Below, one piece after another: positions 1 through 9,423 of a stretch of 27,511 nucleotides of DNA; positions within the stretch are counted from its first letter, which is position 1, and every line of letters begins with the position of its first letter. The notes under the pieces were generated by a model. The model was not told where the DNA came from. It did not search any database and was given only the letters and a program-made list of their open reading frames with translations. The translations under genes were made by a program, and so were the position numbers. Source of the DNA: Chromera velia (lineage: Eukaryota > Sar > Chromeraceae); assembly GCA_018398765.1 (NCBI GenBank), contig JAHBMJ010000572.1:17501-45011 (forward strand), written 5' to 3'.

Positions 1-663
1 CGTGGGAGACGGAAGGGGGGCAGATGGAGGCTGTCTGTGCGAATCCCTTCCGTTCTCAGTTTGCTGAGGATCAGATCTACCGTTACTGCGGTAAGCCTCT
101 TTTTCACCAACTCCCCCTCCTGCCCCTCCACCCATCACGACGTCTCCAAACGATCCGCCTATCCCCGTATCATCGCCCTCCGCCCCCCCCACCCCACCCT
201 CACCGTCGCCCTCACCATCTTGAGAATCTTCCCGACTCTTCTTATGCAGACCCGCTGAACATGACAAATCCCCCACCTCTTCGGTCCCCTCTCCACTGTC
301 AGCACTCGAATCTTCCTGCCGTCCCCTCTTTCTCTGTGGGTCGTATGAGGAGGAGGAAGAGGAGGAGGAAGCTGCACCCCCCCCTCCCTGATTAGACGAC
401 CTTCCCTCTCCTTCTTCTCCCCCCCACAGTTGTGACTCGAGAGAATTCACACAACCTCCTTTTCCCTCCAATGTTCCTTCAGCAGGAAGGCTGCCGACGG
501 TGCGAGCGGACAGACCCAACGACAACGACGCCCCGCCCCCTGTCGAGACGGACTGTTCGGCTTGGTGCCACATGACTTGCTGCCCATGGGGTCCGCTCGT
601 ATGAAAAGGTGTGGGCCCGCGAGAGGCGAAGTCAGGGGGGGGTCCTTGTGGAGGGGGGGGGGG
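1..663 (-). CDS. continuation of the left-edge hypothetical gene in a shifted frame, partial
   Basis: Downstream of the G11 run at 653-663 (C11 on the coding strand), the frame used upstream ends at 447. A second minus-strand frame is open without a stop from about 710 to the window edge. It reads as low-complexity but codon-like protein: a proline run, then QQVMWHQAEQSVSTGGGASL, then GTLEGKGGCVNSLESQLW, an eight-serine run, and a long acidic Gly/Glu/Asp/Ser segment. This resembles the disordered tail of one protein whose frame changes at the homopolymer. The cause may be a sequencing or assembly slip, a true frameshift, or an unrecognised intron. The product continues beyond base 1. No domain was recognised and function is unknown. 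Confidence 0.45.
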
Positions 664-1849
664 AAGAGTGGACCCGAATGGGCTCTGGAGGGCTGAGGTC
701 CCTCGGGGGGGCTGCTGTCCGGCAGGTCATACCAAAGGCTGCTTCCGTCTCCGGCAGGGGGACTCGCTGAAGGGTTCGAGGCGACGGCCTTTCTTGCACG
801 CTCTTGGCCAGATGTGCTTTCGAAGCCCCCGGCCTCCCCAACAAACCCGTACACACGCCAATGAGTTCTGAGGACAGTCGGGTCGACCGCATGCTGCCCC
901 CCCTCCCCCTCCACCCCATTTCCCTCCGGGGTTTTCAGCAGCTCGTCCCTTCTCACCCACCCCCATGGGGCCGCCAAGCTGGATCCCTCACACACCCTTT
1001 CCATGAGGCTCATCAATACCTCATTGGAAAATGAAAGTGCGGCATCCTCATTCTGTGTGTTGTGGTCAAACGGGCAACAGAAGTAGCAGAGCTGCGTGCC
1101 TTACTCACTCTGACGAAGCTCTTGGAGGGTTTCGGGTGTCACCCACGGAAGATCGTCGGGCCTCGACAGGACATAAAGGCGGCGGTCACTACCCCCCCCC
1201 GCTGAGCCCCACCTCGTCGGCCGTCCCACATTCAGGGGAGGAAAACGGCGGAGAAACTCCGCCCGAACATCCGCGGTGTGCTTCCATAAGTTTTTGAACA
1301 TAATCCCCCGAGCCCTGATGGCTTCTAATTGATTCATTTCTTCGTTCGTAAAACAAAAGACCAACCCCACCATTTTCCTCTTTCTCCTCCCCAGGTTCCG
1401 CTCATTCGTCCACCCTTTGAAAGTCCCTGTCGGTGGATCAACAACCACCTTCACAAAGAAGCGGTTCTCATACTCACACCCACTCTCCTCCAAACACCTC
1501 CGCTTCAGTGCCCCATCGGTGGGAGCAGAAGGCTGAGATCGCCACTGACCCCACGCCGATTCGATTTCTTGAACAATTTCCAATCCAAACGGACCGTTTC
1601 TCAACGGCTCTTCGGGGATCGGCCCTGTCGTGACGGTGAGATTGAGCCACAATGGGCTCAGGACAGTCGGCTCATCTTGAAGGTAGGCCTTCGCCTTTAC
1701 CTCCCTGTCTGTCGGATTGAACCCTCCAGTCAGGCTCTGAAGGGTCTGGCAACTGTTGCGGAGAATCTGACAGGCAACTGATCGAGCGTCGACAAGAAAC
1801 GCCTCCGGAAGGAGAGGCTTGAGCAGAGGGTCTGGGGGCCGTCGAAATG
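664..1849 (-). CDS. hypothetical protein, upstream part (interrupted by one in-frame TAA)
   Basis: Read on the minus strand this is a well-behaved coding frame of about 395 codons. The first ~250 residues look like an ordinary globular protein with many W, F, Y and hydrophobic residues (for example [19 protein letters not shown], then [19 protein letters not shown]). A proline- and serine-rich part follows. The frame probably opens at 1849, just after a 3' splice-like CAG at 1852-1850 preceded by TG-rich sequence. A TAA at 1103-1101 interrupts it, but the same frame continues as [20 protein letters not shown], including a Cys/His-rich CYFCCPFDH patch, so the stop looks like a nonsense mutation. 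A donor-like GTGAGTAAGG overlaps the stop; the nearest good acceptor (CAG at 1055-1053) gives the wrong phase. I do not recognise the family. It could be a live gene with an unseen intron or a decaying one. Confidence 0.5.
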
Positions 1850-1903
1850 CTGCACGCACACAGACACACACGTACGCACAAACATACACACACTCACACA
1901 CAC

Positions 1904-1975
<72 letters not shown>

Positions 1976-2110
1976 GCATGCACGCATGCACGCGCGCAGA
2001 CGCACACACACACTCTCTCTCACACATCCACGCGCACACATAGACACACATACACATACACATAAACATACTCACACGTACGCACACAGAGACACACAGA
2101 CCTAGACACA
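1850..2110. repeat. CA/TG microsatellite tract
   Basis: A nearly pure (CA)n tract on the plus strand with scattered CG and CT interruptions, ending in CACAGACAGAC. Long runs of apparent poly-(CV) or (TH) frames here are translations of this repeat, not genes. It abuts the 3' splice-like CAG at the start of the left-edge gene's exon, so it probably lies in an intron of that gene. Confidence 0.95.
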
Positions 2111-2289
2111 GACGCACACAGACAGACTATATAGTCTTCTTTTTCCTTTTTTGTTTTCTTCTCTTCTTTCCTCTCCACTCACTGTGATGGTGGATGACGC
2201 ACACAGACAGAGAGACAGACAGATAGACAGACAAGATGGTCTTCTTTTGTTGTTTTCTTCTCTTTTTTCCTCGGACAGGCAGACAGACA

Positions 2290-2335
<46 letters not shown>

Positions 2336-2425
2336 TACGTGCGCACGCACGCACACACACACACACACACACACGCATACGCATATGCTCACACATACGC
2401 ACACACACATACACACGCAAACACA
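2105..2425. repeat. second CA tract with duplicated GACA/polypyrimidine unit
   Basis: Two related blocks run from an ACACAGACAGAC-type stretch into a pyrimidine-rich segment (TAGTCTTCTTTTTCC at 2131; ATGGTCTTCTTTTGTTG at 2236). A second long (CA)n tract follows at about 2285-2425. The arrangement suggests local duplication of a microsatellite plus its flank. Confidence 0.8.
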
Positions 2426-2464
2426 GAGAGAGGGCGGATGGGGAGATAGAGCCGAAAGGGCAGG

Positions 2465-2749
2465 TCAGTGGAAGATCTTTCCTTTCTGCCTCCTTTTCTG
2501 TCTATTCTCTTCATGCAGTCTGGCGCGATTCATTTGAAGAATTGGAATGATTGCCAAAACTTCTTTCATGGATTGCTTTTGTACGTCACTCTCCCATTCG
2601 GCTTTCTCTGACCGTGCCCCGCGTCTTCCTTCTATCGACTCTCGATCAATTCTGTCTGCAATTACTGACCGAACTGTGTTTGGATCGTGAGCCGGGTAGT
2701 CTTCATTCTGTTTCCTCCCCGTCCTCCTCTCTCTCACTCTCGTGTTCTG
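2465..2749 (-). CDS. possible upstream exon of the left-edge gene
   Basis: A minus-strand frame of about 95 codons, rich in Arg, Glu, Lys and Gln, with a coding-like composition (NEDYPAHDPNTVRSVIADRI, then KEVLAIIPILQMNRARLHEE). It opens just after an acceptor-like TTTGCTTCCCTGCAG and ends at TGA 2467-2465. There is no ATG near its start, so it would have to be an internal exon. I see no convincing donor that would join it to the exon at 1849. It may be chance. Confidence 0.22.
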   Translation of the reverse strand, partial: QNTRVRERRTGRKQNEDYPAHDPNTVRSVIADRIDRESIEGRRGARSEKAEWESDVQKQSMKEVLAIIPILQMNRARLHEENRQKRRQKGKIFH

Positions 2750-3300
2750 CAGGGAAGCAAATGAGCCTGGTGCCTAGCTCTGCATGGCCAAACACCGCAA
2801 TGGAGCGTGGGTGAAAGGAAAAGACCCGCAGCGCCCCCCGTCGAAGGAAAGAGAGAAAACGAAGGTTATTTGGCGTCGGAGAACATTTTCCTTCGCCAAC
2901 AGAGATCTTGTCCGGCCCAGCCACAACCAGTGACAGACACACCAACGCCAGACAAAGTGTTTCCTTCGTTTGTTTTCCTTTCACCGACCGACAAACATAC
3001 ACACATCGTGAAGCGAGAGAGTTAGGCAGGCAGACCGACAGACAAGTTTTTCCTTTCTTCTTCTTGTTTCACTCTATCCTTCCTCCCTTGATTGCCTTCT
3101 TTCTGACTCTCCCTTCCACACGGACAGGCATCCTTTTCCGTCTCCCTTCCACACGGAAAGACGTCCTTTTTCCCTTTCGCTTCCAGACAGACAGACAAGG
3201 TGACAGACACACAGATGAAGCGCGGAACCTTTGTTTTACCCGATGGAGCGACGGGCCGACCAACAGACAGAAAGACAAACAAAATGTCAGGCCAGATGAC
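2500..3300. repeat. GACA-rich, pyrimidine-rich low-complexity region
   Basis: Scattered (GACA)n and (CAGA)n short arrays, for example around 3018-3045, 3185-3215 and 3255-3280. A partly duplicated block at 3112-3185 repeats CTTCCACACGGA followed by TCCTTTT twice. No convincing gene other than the weak exon at 2465-2749. Confidence 0.6.
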
Positions 3301-3303
3301 TGA

Positions 3304-4985
3304 AGAAAGCCAGCGACGGACCTGATTTTGAGGTGACCCTATCCTGACGTACGGACAGCGGTGAGCAGTCGTGGCGGGCTTTCTTGTCTGATGGTCTGTA
3401 TGATCTACCCAAGTGAGGCAGGCGCCCCTTTCGACTCTTCTCGAGAATGGTCACTCAGACTGCAGAGATCCATCCGCACACAAACAAGAGGAAGAGGAAT
3501 TGGAGGGAGCTGGACGCAACGCAACGACGAAGAGGGAGGGACTGATCTCGGAGTTCTTTTTCTCACGTACTCCCCAGAGGTCTCGGTCTGAAGGAGGAAA
3601 GAAAGCGACTGACTTCACGGAAACGCATCAAGTGGATAGGAAAGATGCATTGCCCAGCAGCAAGGGAACCTCTTCGATCGATCGACCCATCGAGAATTGA
3701 GCTACAGTCCGGAAGCTTCGTCTAGAGCATTCATCAGCCCTGCATCTGAACAGGCCTACAGAAGCTATGTTGGTGTCCTGTCCCTCTGTCCCTCAGTCGA
3801 TCGGTCTGCATCTTCACACATTTAGCCAGCAAGCTACCTTCTTAATCACTGCATACGGAAGCATTAAAAAAAAAATCAACCAGGCTGCCGACCGACTGAC
3901 CAGAAAGAGATCGATTCGAAGTTGCTCTCGATCGTCTTTCTGAGAAGCGGCACGACCTGGATGGGCTTTTGCTCTTCTGTTGAGGCACCCGTTTGCCTTT
4001 CTTATGGGGCCCTGCATTCAATGCAGGCCAACAAAAAGACCGGAGGCGGAGGGAAGAAACTTTAGTGTTCGTTCAATGGTGCTGCACGAGGCATCTTTTC
4101 GACTTAATCCTCCTGAGAAAGTTGATGGATTGATGTGTGGGGCGAAGAAACAGGCGGGGCAACGATCAGAAAGCGCTTTTCTTCTTTTTTTTTCTGAGCG
4201 TCTGTCCATCAAACTTTCCTCTGCGTGGGCTCATTTCCATATTTAGCAGAGTCTCGGGAAGCGTCTGACAGACGGACCTCTGCTCGATAATGGCCCGGAT
4301 AGGTGGGTATTCCTTATCTTGCAAACAGTTGCCCAAGCGAACGAGTGATGAGTTTGACGTTTAATTTCTGTAGTTCACGTCGATCCCTGCACGAACACTG
4401 AAGTATCCTCCTGCAGTTCAGTGCGAGGAGAGAGTTCTTCGTCAGGTGAAAGCTTTTAGAGATGGACGTTGTCTGTTCCCCGTGTCCTGCATGTTTTGCC
4501 TCTCTACGAGACCGAGAGACAGTGAACAGGTTTCTGGCGCACTGCATGGTCCGAGCAGCGACAGCCCTTGGAAAATCGAAAGATCGAAAAGAAGAGATTT
4601 GGACATGAGGCGGACTAGTGGCGGACTATATAGCTGCCATTGCGACGTACATGCATGCAGCTAATTGCAGCTATCGATCTTAATTCTTTATAGAGTCTCT
4701 CTGGTCCTGTGTCGGGCCGTTGCAGCTATCGATGGATGCATGCATGGCCCCGGAAAGCGAAGCGCGGGGTATATGATCATGCACATGCATGCATAAAAAA
4801 TCTGACGCAAGCAAGCTTATACAAACGGCCCCGGAAAGCAATTAAGAAAAAAGATCCGCCTCCCATATATGCATGGGGACGCGGCATGCATGACAAAACC
4901 CTTAATCATCAGAAAAATGACAACTGCATGGTTGACGCACGCTGTACCTAGCTGCATGATAGCTAGGGGTATAAGAACAGGGGGG
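3304..4985. other. intergenic, no gene recognised
   Basis: Only short frames on both strands and no family recognised. The last 350 bases are rich in palindromic ATGCATGC / GCATGC / TAGCTA words (4640-4660, 4735-4795, 4865-4895). They also hold two copies of the 13-mer GGCCCCGGAAAGC, at about 4746 and 4828. Confidence 0.5.
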
Positions 4986-5095
4986 TGCGTTCGAGCTCTT
5001 AGGGCTGCAGATCCGATGGGGTCCCCCCCGTTCGAGCTCTAGGGAGATCAGAGCTCTCTGAACGGGGACCTCCCTGTTCGGGGAGCTCTAGGCGG
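4986..5095. repeat. GTTCGAGCTCT repeats and an imperfect hairpin
   Basis: GTTCGAGCTCT occurs at 4989-4999 and 5030-5040, with a third copy at 5916-5926. CCCCGTTCGAGCTCT (5026-5040) is followed by its near reverse complement AGAGCTCTCTGAACGGGG (5050-5067), so this part can fold back. Function unknown. The word resembles a tRNA B box, but no tRNA fold accompanies it. Confidence 0.6.
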
Positions 5096-5249
5096 AAATC
5101 AATCTATCCCTCACTCACTTCATCTATCCCTCACTCCATCCATCCATCCATCCTTCACTCTATCTATCCATCTCTCTATCCATCCATCCATCTCTCCATC
5201 CCTCACTCTACCTCACTCCATTCATTCATCGGATTCTATCCCTCACTCT
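5096..5249. repeat. CATC/CACTC microsatellite
   Basis: Imperfect (CATC)n mixed with CCTCACTC words. A similar stretch resumes after 5482 up to about 5560, so the foldback element at 5250-5482 appears to sit inside one microsatellite. Confidence 0.85.
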
Positions 5250-5482
5250 TAGGCCTATCACAGAGAAAAAAAAAAAACAATTTAAGCCCGTTCTTATTTA
5301 ATTTTTCTTTTTTTTTGCCCGCCGATATTAGGTGATAAAGAACTGTTCAAGTGATTTGTTCAAGTGTTGTTTAACTGTTGTTTCGGTGTTGCACAACTGT
5401 TGCTTAGGTGTTGTGTAAGAAAAAAAAAAAAAAAATTAAAGCTGATTCTGGTTTACTTTTTTTTTTTGCTGTGATACGCCTA
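5250..5482. mobile_element. foldback / MITE-like element, 233 bp
   Basis: The ends are inverted copies: TAGGCCTATCACAG (5250-5263) and CTGTGATACGCCTA (5469-5482). Similarity continues inward through A-rich/T-rich arms for roughly 75 bp, so the unit could form a long imperfect hairpin. The loop holds tandem TGTTGTTT / AACTGTTG-type units. CCTCACTC occurs just outside both ends (5241-5248 and 5484-5491), compatible with an 8-bp target duplication as in hAT-type MITEs. The surrounding DNA is itself CACTC-rich, so this is weak evidence. Confidence 0.5.
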
Positions 5483-5560
5483 GCCCTCACTCACTCCAAT
5501 GGCATCCATCAATTTGTCTATTCATCCTTCCATCCATTCATCTATCCATCCAACCGTCAG

Positions 5561-5983
5561 TCACTACAGAGTGGAAAGAGAGTATGCATTAATTAATTGA
5601 CTGGAAAGAAAGGCATGCAATGGAGAGTATTGAGTAGAAAGAGAAGCACCGTATTCTCTACCACTTCACCGCGTTCTAGACCTAGGTTTTAGACCACATT
5701 TTTTTCAGATGGTAAACACAGTCAGCAGCAGTGTAAAGCAAGAGAAAACAGAACATTGTCAACCATAAAAGAAAGCGACTGTTCTTGGGAGGCGGGCAGA
5801 TGAATCAATGACCAATTCAACCGGCCTGAAAAAAAATTGATTGCACATATATGCATGCATACATGCATACGTTCCAGCCATCCCCCTCTGTTTGATCCGA
5901 CGGGTCCCCCCGCCCGTTCGAGCTCTGTGGCCCCGTTCTTCGGACGGGCCCCCCCCATTAGGCAGACTCCTGCCTGCCCCACC
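5561..5983. other. intergenic, no gene recognised
   Basis: AT-rich spacer, then a GC-rich segment at 5880-5980 containing the third GTTCGAGCTCT copy and runs of C. Nothing coding is supported. Confidence 0.5.
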
Positions 5984-6030
5984 AACTGACTGTACTGACA
6001 ATTGAAACCTTTGTACTGGAAAGTGACTTT
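5984..6030 (+). repeat. left terminal inverted repeat
   Basis: Begins AACTGACTGTACTGACAATT and runs about 47 bp to GTGACTTT. It pairs with 9373-9419 in the opposite orientation. Flanked outside by CACC. Confidence 0.7.
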
Positions 6031-6511
6031 GAAAAATTTAGTTTTTAAAACATTAAAATAGATAGTTTAACCTTTAAACTAATTGATTTTCATAATTTAT
6101 TTAAGACTATTTAAGCTTAGTAAGATGTTTAAAAAATGAAATAAAAAACTGTATATATAGAGTATATATTTTTTTAAAACCATAAATTGTCTGGTACCTA
6201 TCATCGTAAATTAACGCTAAGAAATGCATCTGAATAGCTCTGAATCGATCTGATTGAAACATTTCTTCTTATGATCATAACTGTTTTGTTTTTAATTCAT
6301 ACGAGGCACTGCTCAACGGCGGGCGTGTCAGGGGTAAGGGGGGGGAGGGGTGGGCATCTCAGTATATATTAAACATGCACACCCGTGAACGCTACCTGCA
6401 GAAATACGTGCACACAAACAGAAAGTCAGTCGAATCGCTAGAATACACATACAAGCATACATGCAAACATAACCTGTATCTTTAATTTACATCAGAATGA
6501 TACATAAAAGC

Positions 6512-7250
6512 AGGAAGACGGAAATTGGGAAAGCAATCGGACGGGCAGGAAGGCCAAAATCGGGAAGGCAATCAAACGGCCAGGAAAGCCGAATTAGAAG
6601 GCAGTCAGGCCGCCAAGAAGACCGAAATTGGAAGGCAGGCATGTAGGCAGAAAGAACGAACTCTGGGAGGCAGTCAGACACACAAGAAGGCCGAACTTGG
6701 GAAGACAGTCGGGCCAGCAGGAAGAACAAAATTGGGAAGGCTATCGGGCAAGCAGGATGACCGAAATTAGGAAGCGTTAGGAGGAAACTTGGGCAGGAAG
6801 GAAGGCCAAAATAGGGAAGGCAATCAGGCAGGCAGGAAAGCTGAAATTGGGAAGGCAACCGGACAGGCAAGAAGGCCGAAATTGTAAAGTCAGTCAGGCA
6901 GACAGAAAGGCTAAAATTTGGAAAGCATTGAGGCAGACAGAAAGACCGAAATTTGGAGGGCAGTCAGGCAGGTAAGAAGACCGAAATGGGAAAGCAGTCA
7001 GCATGGTAGGAATGCAAAACTCTGGAAGGCAGTCAAACAGGCAAGAAGGCCGAAATTGGGAAGGCAATCGGGCAGGCAGGAAAACCGAAATTGGGAGCGT
7101 GGCGAAGGCCAAAATTAGGAAGGCAATAGAGCGGGCGGAAAGGCCAAAATTGGGAAGGCATTTAGCCAGACAGAAAGGCCAAAAGCTAGAGGGCAGTCAA
7201 GCAGGCAAGAATGGCGAAATTTCGGAGGCAGTCAGGCAGGTAGAAAAAAA
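6512..7250 (+). repeat. 35-36-bp minisatellite, about 20 degenerate units
   Basis: A diverged tandem array with a consensus close to CAGGCAAGAAGGCCGAAATT followed by GGGAAGGCAGTC. Units differ by substitutions and small indels. Because the period is not a stable multiple of three, the Lys/Gly/Arg-rich and Leu/Pro-rich frames on the two strands rotate and are not credible proteins. It lies inside the TIR element. Confidence 0.85.
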
Positions 7251-7610
7251 CATAGGCTCGGCACGTAGGGGCGCTACTCCCTTTCGCAGTCTGAAGACTG
7301 CGGCCTTAACGAAAATGCAAAGACCTACCTCTGGAGGAGTTGAGGAAGGACTGGGACATGAAACAAGCATCTCCTAGAGGAGACCCACGACCTGCAAAGA
7401 GCAGAGGAGGGGGGCAGGGGTGAACAACACACGTAAAGGGAGACGGCAGTTTTGTGCCTTACCGAGGGCAGACCAGTCAGTCATTCAGAAACCATAATGG
7501 CCAGGTTGCAGCCACACAGGAACACTCACAGACATCGTACAAAGCCTTCTGCATGCACCAAGAAGGCTCATCTCTGCAAACAAGATTTTTTCAATTCCTT
7601 TACTGGGAGG

Positions 7611-7756
7611 GGGGGGTGGACCCTCTCGTAGGGGTACGAAGCTGGCCAATTTGGTACCCCTGGTGGAAGGGGGGGGTCCGACCTGCTCTGCAGGTTTGTG
7701 TCCAAAATGTGTCTAGGAAACACAGCTTCGTACCCCTGCGAGAGGGTCCACCCCCC
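7611..7756. repeat. small foldback element with 34-bp arms
   Basis: 7611-7644 and 7723-7756 are inverted copies (GGACCCTCTCGTAGGGGTAC against its reverse complement) with one mismatch in the ~34-bp arms, bounded by G- and C-runs. The ~78-bp loop holds another GGTACCCCT word. It can form a strong hairpin; no protein is encoded. Confidence 0.7.
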
Positions 7757-7759
7757 CTT

Positions 7760-8550
7760 GTAGCTGGTAGAACAACATAAAACGAACTGACCTGATTGAG
7801 CGATCCAAACTGGTATAGCAACCCTTCTAGTTGTTGTACAACTCCTTTGCACCGAGGCAACCACTTCCACGAGTAACCAGAGGTGTCCAGCCAACACAGA
7901 TACCGGAGGGGGAAAAAACTCCGGAATCTGTAACCCCTCCAAAAATGAGGTTCTGGAACAACAAGCTGAACACGATTTCGTCGTTGTCAAGCTTTCCAAT
8001 ATAATCCAATGGAACGCTTGATAACGAGATTTTGTGGATAGAGGCCTATTCTGTTAACCCGACTTTCTGACTGGAGGAGAACTTTCTGAAGACCTGACTA
8101 AAAATTTTTCAGATCGGTATTTTGAATCAAATTTTTGATGGGTCAGCGCGCAGCCGGGAAGTGCTTTTTGGCCTTGGTGGCCAGCCGGGCCCTGGCTCGC
8201 AACGCGTAGCTTGCCTTCCGGGGCCGTCACATGGTTGGCCGATCTAAAATCGGCTCCCAAAATCGGCTTTCCGTCGAATGTTTCAAGTCGATCAGAGCAC
8301 GACCTAGTGCCGCCTCTCTCCCATCATACAGACTTGCTCTCCAGCAATGAAAGTAGGCTTTATCGAAAGCCCAAAGGATTAGATTCTTTGCTTTTTCTTA
8401 GGTTTATGACATTCACTCTACTGGTTGCCCTGAGAGGGCAATTTCGATCTTCCATCACGAAGGGCACGGCCCGTCTCCACGCAAAGGGGCCTACGAAGTT
8501 GCCCCAGTAAAGCTTCCATTGAATCCCTTCCATGCGTGCGCTCTAACAAG
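7760..8550. other. no gene recognised (interior of the TIR element)
   Basis: Mixed-composition DNA. The only structure noticed is CCGATCTAAAATCGGC at about 8239, which can form a short hairpin, followed by another AAAATCGGC. No credible coding frame. Confidence 0.4.
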
Positions 8551-8556
8551 CTCTAG

Positions 8557-8751
8557 ATGAGGAGCTGGAAAGGCTTTCTGGATGAGGGGGCCAGCTCTGG
8601 GTGGCCAGAAGGTCAGCCACTTTATGAATTTTTGCATATCTGTGCTGCAGGTCAGACTGAGCCTTTCTCGGAGGACCGTTTGTCGGTGCTTGCGTTTTGT
8701 GAGGAAGCATTACAGCTGGTAATCTCGAGTGATCTGAAGTTGTGGGAGTGA
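8557..8751 (+). CDS. short ORF of unknown function, possible gene fragment
   Basis: A 64-codon ATG-started frame with protein-like composition (GWPEGQPLYEFLHICAAGQT, then EDRLSVLAFCEEALQLVI). It lies in the right part of the TIR element. It could be a captured or eroded gene piece. It resembles no transposase I know, and a chance ORF is quite possible. Confidence 0.18.
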   Translation: MRSWKGFLDEGASSGWPEGQPLYEFLHICAAGQTEPFSEDRLSVLAFCEEALQLVISSDLKLWE

Positions 8752-8759
8752 GGTGCAGC

Positions 8760-9372
8760 TCTTGTTTGCATGAGAATTTGGAGGTAGGGCTCCTGGGTGG
8801 ACTAAGACCCAGTGGCCAGTGCCGGGCCTCACCCAGAAAAAACAAGAACGCTATGATGGCTGGTCGTGGGCAAGGCCCCCTGGCTAGAAGCCATCGATCG
8901 ATCACTGACAGGCTTTCAGAAGCTAAGCATTTACCTCTTGCACGGTTATAGTGCTCAACATTTGTTTAGTTGAACTGCTTTCTGTGGGTGTCAAATCGGC
9001 AGATCTGTTTGCGAACATTCATTCTTACCTTTCATGGGGGTTGCCCGCTGACAGTGTGTGCTCCCTCCTTACATCAGTGTGCGAATTCGGCGTATTCCAT
9101 TAGAAGTAAAAGTTAGCTTGTTTGTGTATTATACTGCGCATTGTCATATGCCTGCAGAGTCTGCAATCACTCCCCGATATATCAACATACTATAACTCTT
9201 TTACCTCACTCACGTCCAACAATTTCCAACATACACACCACAAACCCATTGAACCTTATCTTTAAAAGTTGTTCATACTTTCATGCAGGTAAGAAACAAT
9301 AAATAGAATCATTCTAAGTGCTTTAAAGACTTAATTTTTTATATAAAATTTAGTGTGATACATAGAAAATTA
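8760..9372. other. AT-rich subterminal region of the TIR element
   Basis: No gene recognised. AT content rises toward the right terminal repeat. Confidence 0.4.
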
Positions 9373-9419
9373 AAAGTCACTTTCTAGTATAAAAGTTTTA
9401 ATTGTCAGTACAGTCAGTT
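9373..9419 (-). repeat. right terminal inverted repeat
   Basis: Reverse complement of the left TIR with four transition differences in ~47 bp. It ends GTCAGTACAGTCAGTT and is followed by CACC, matching the bases outside the left end. Confidence 0.7.
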
Positions 9420-9423
9420 CACC

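Larger units (their letters stand above)
5984..9419. mobile_element. candidate non-autonomous DNA transposon with terminal inverted repeats
   Basis: The left end AACTGACTGTACTGACAATT (5984-) is repeated in reverse complement at the right end (-9419). About 47 bp align with four differences, all transitions (through GAAAGTGACTTT). The four bases outside each end are identical: CACC at 5980-5983 and CACC at 9420-9423, as expected of a 4-bp target-site duplication. The 3.4-kb interior is AT-rich near both ends, carries a 35-36-bp minisatellite and a small foldback, and has no frame I recognise as a transposase. It is probably non-autonomous or eroded. Chapaev, Sola and Ginger-type elements are known to make 4-bp duplications, but I cannot assign a superfamily. 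Confidence 0.6.

Noticed and set aside
1730-2420. Several apparent ORFs rich in Cys-Val or Thr-His
   Set aside because: They are translations of the CA/TG microsatellite and have no other support.
4989-5040. tRNA gene suggested by GTTCGAGCTC resembling a B box
   Set aside because: No A box, acceptor stem or cloverleaf can be fitted around it; the word recurs as a repeat.
6512-7250. CRISPR array or coding repeat protein
   Set aside because: Units are contiguous and diverged, with no unique spacers. The period is not a stable multiple of three, so no constant peptide repeat is encoded, and the DNA is eukaryotic.
8543-8905. Minus-strand 120-codon ORF in the TIR element
   Set aside because: It overlaps a more protein-like plus-strand frame, shows no transposase motif, and is likely a shadow.
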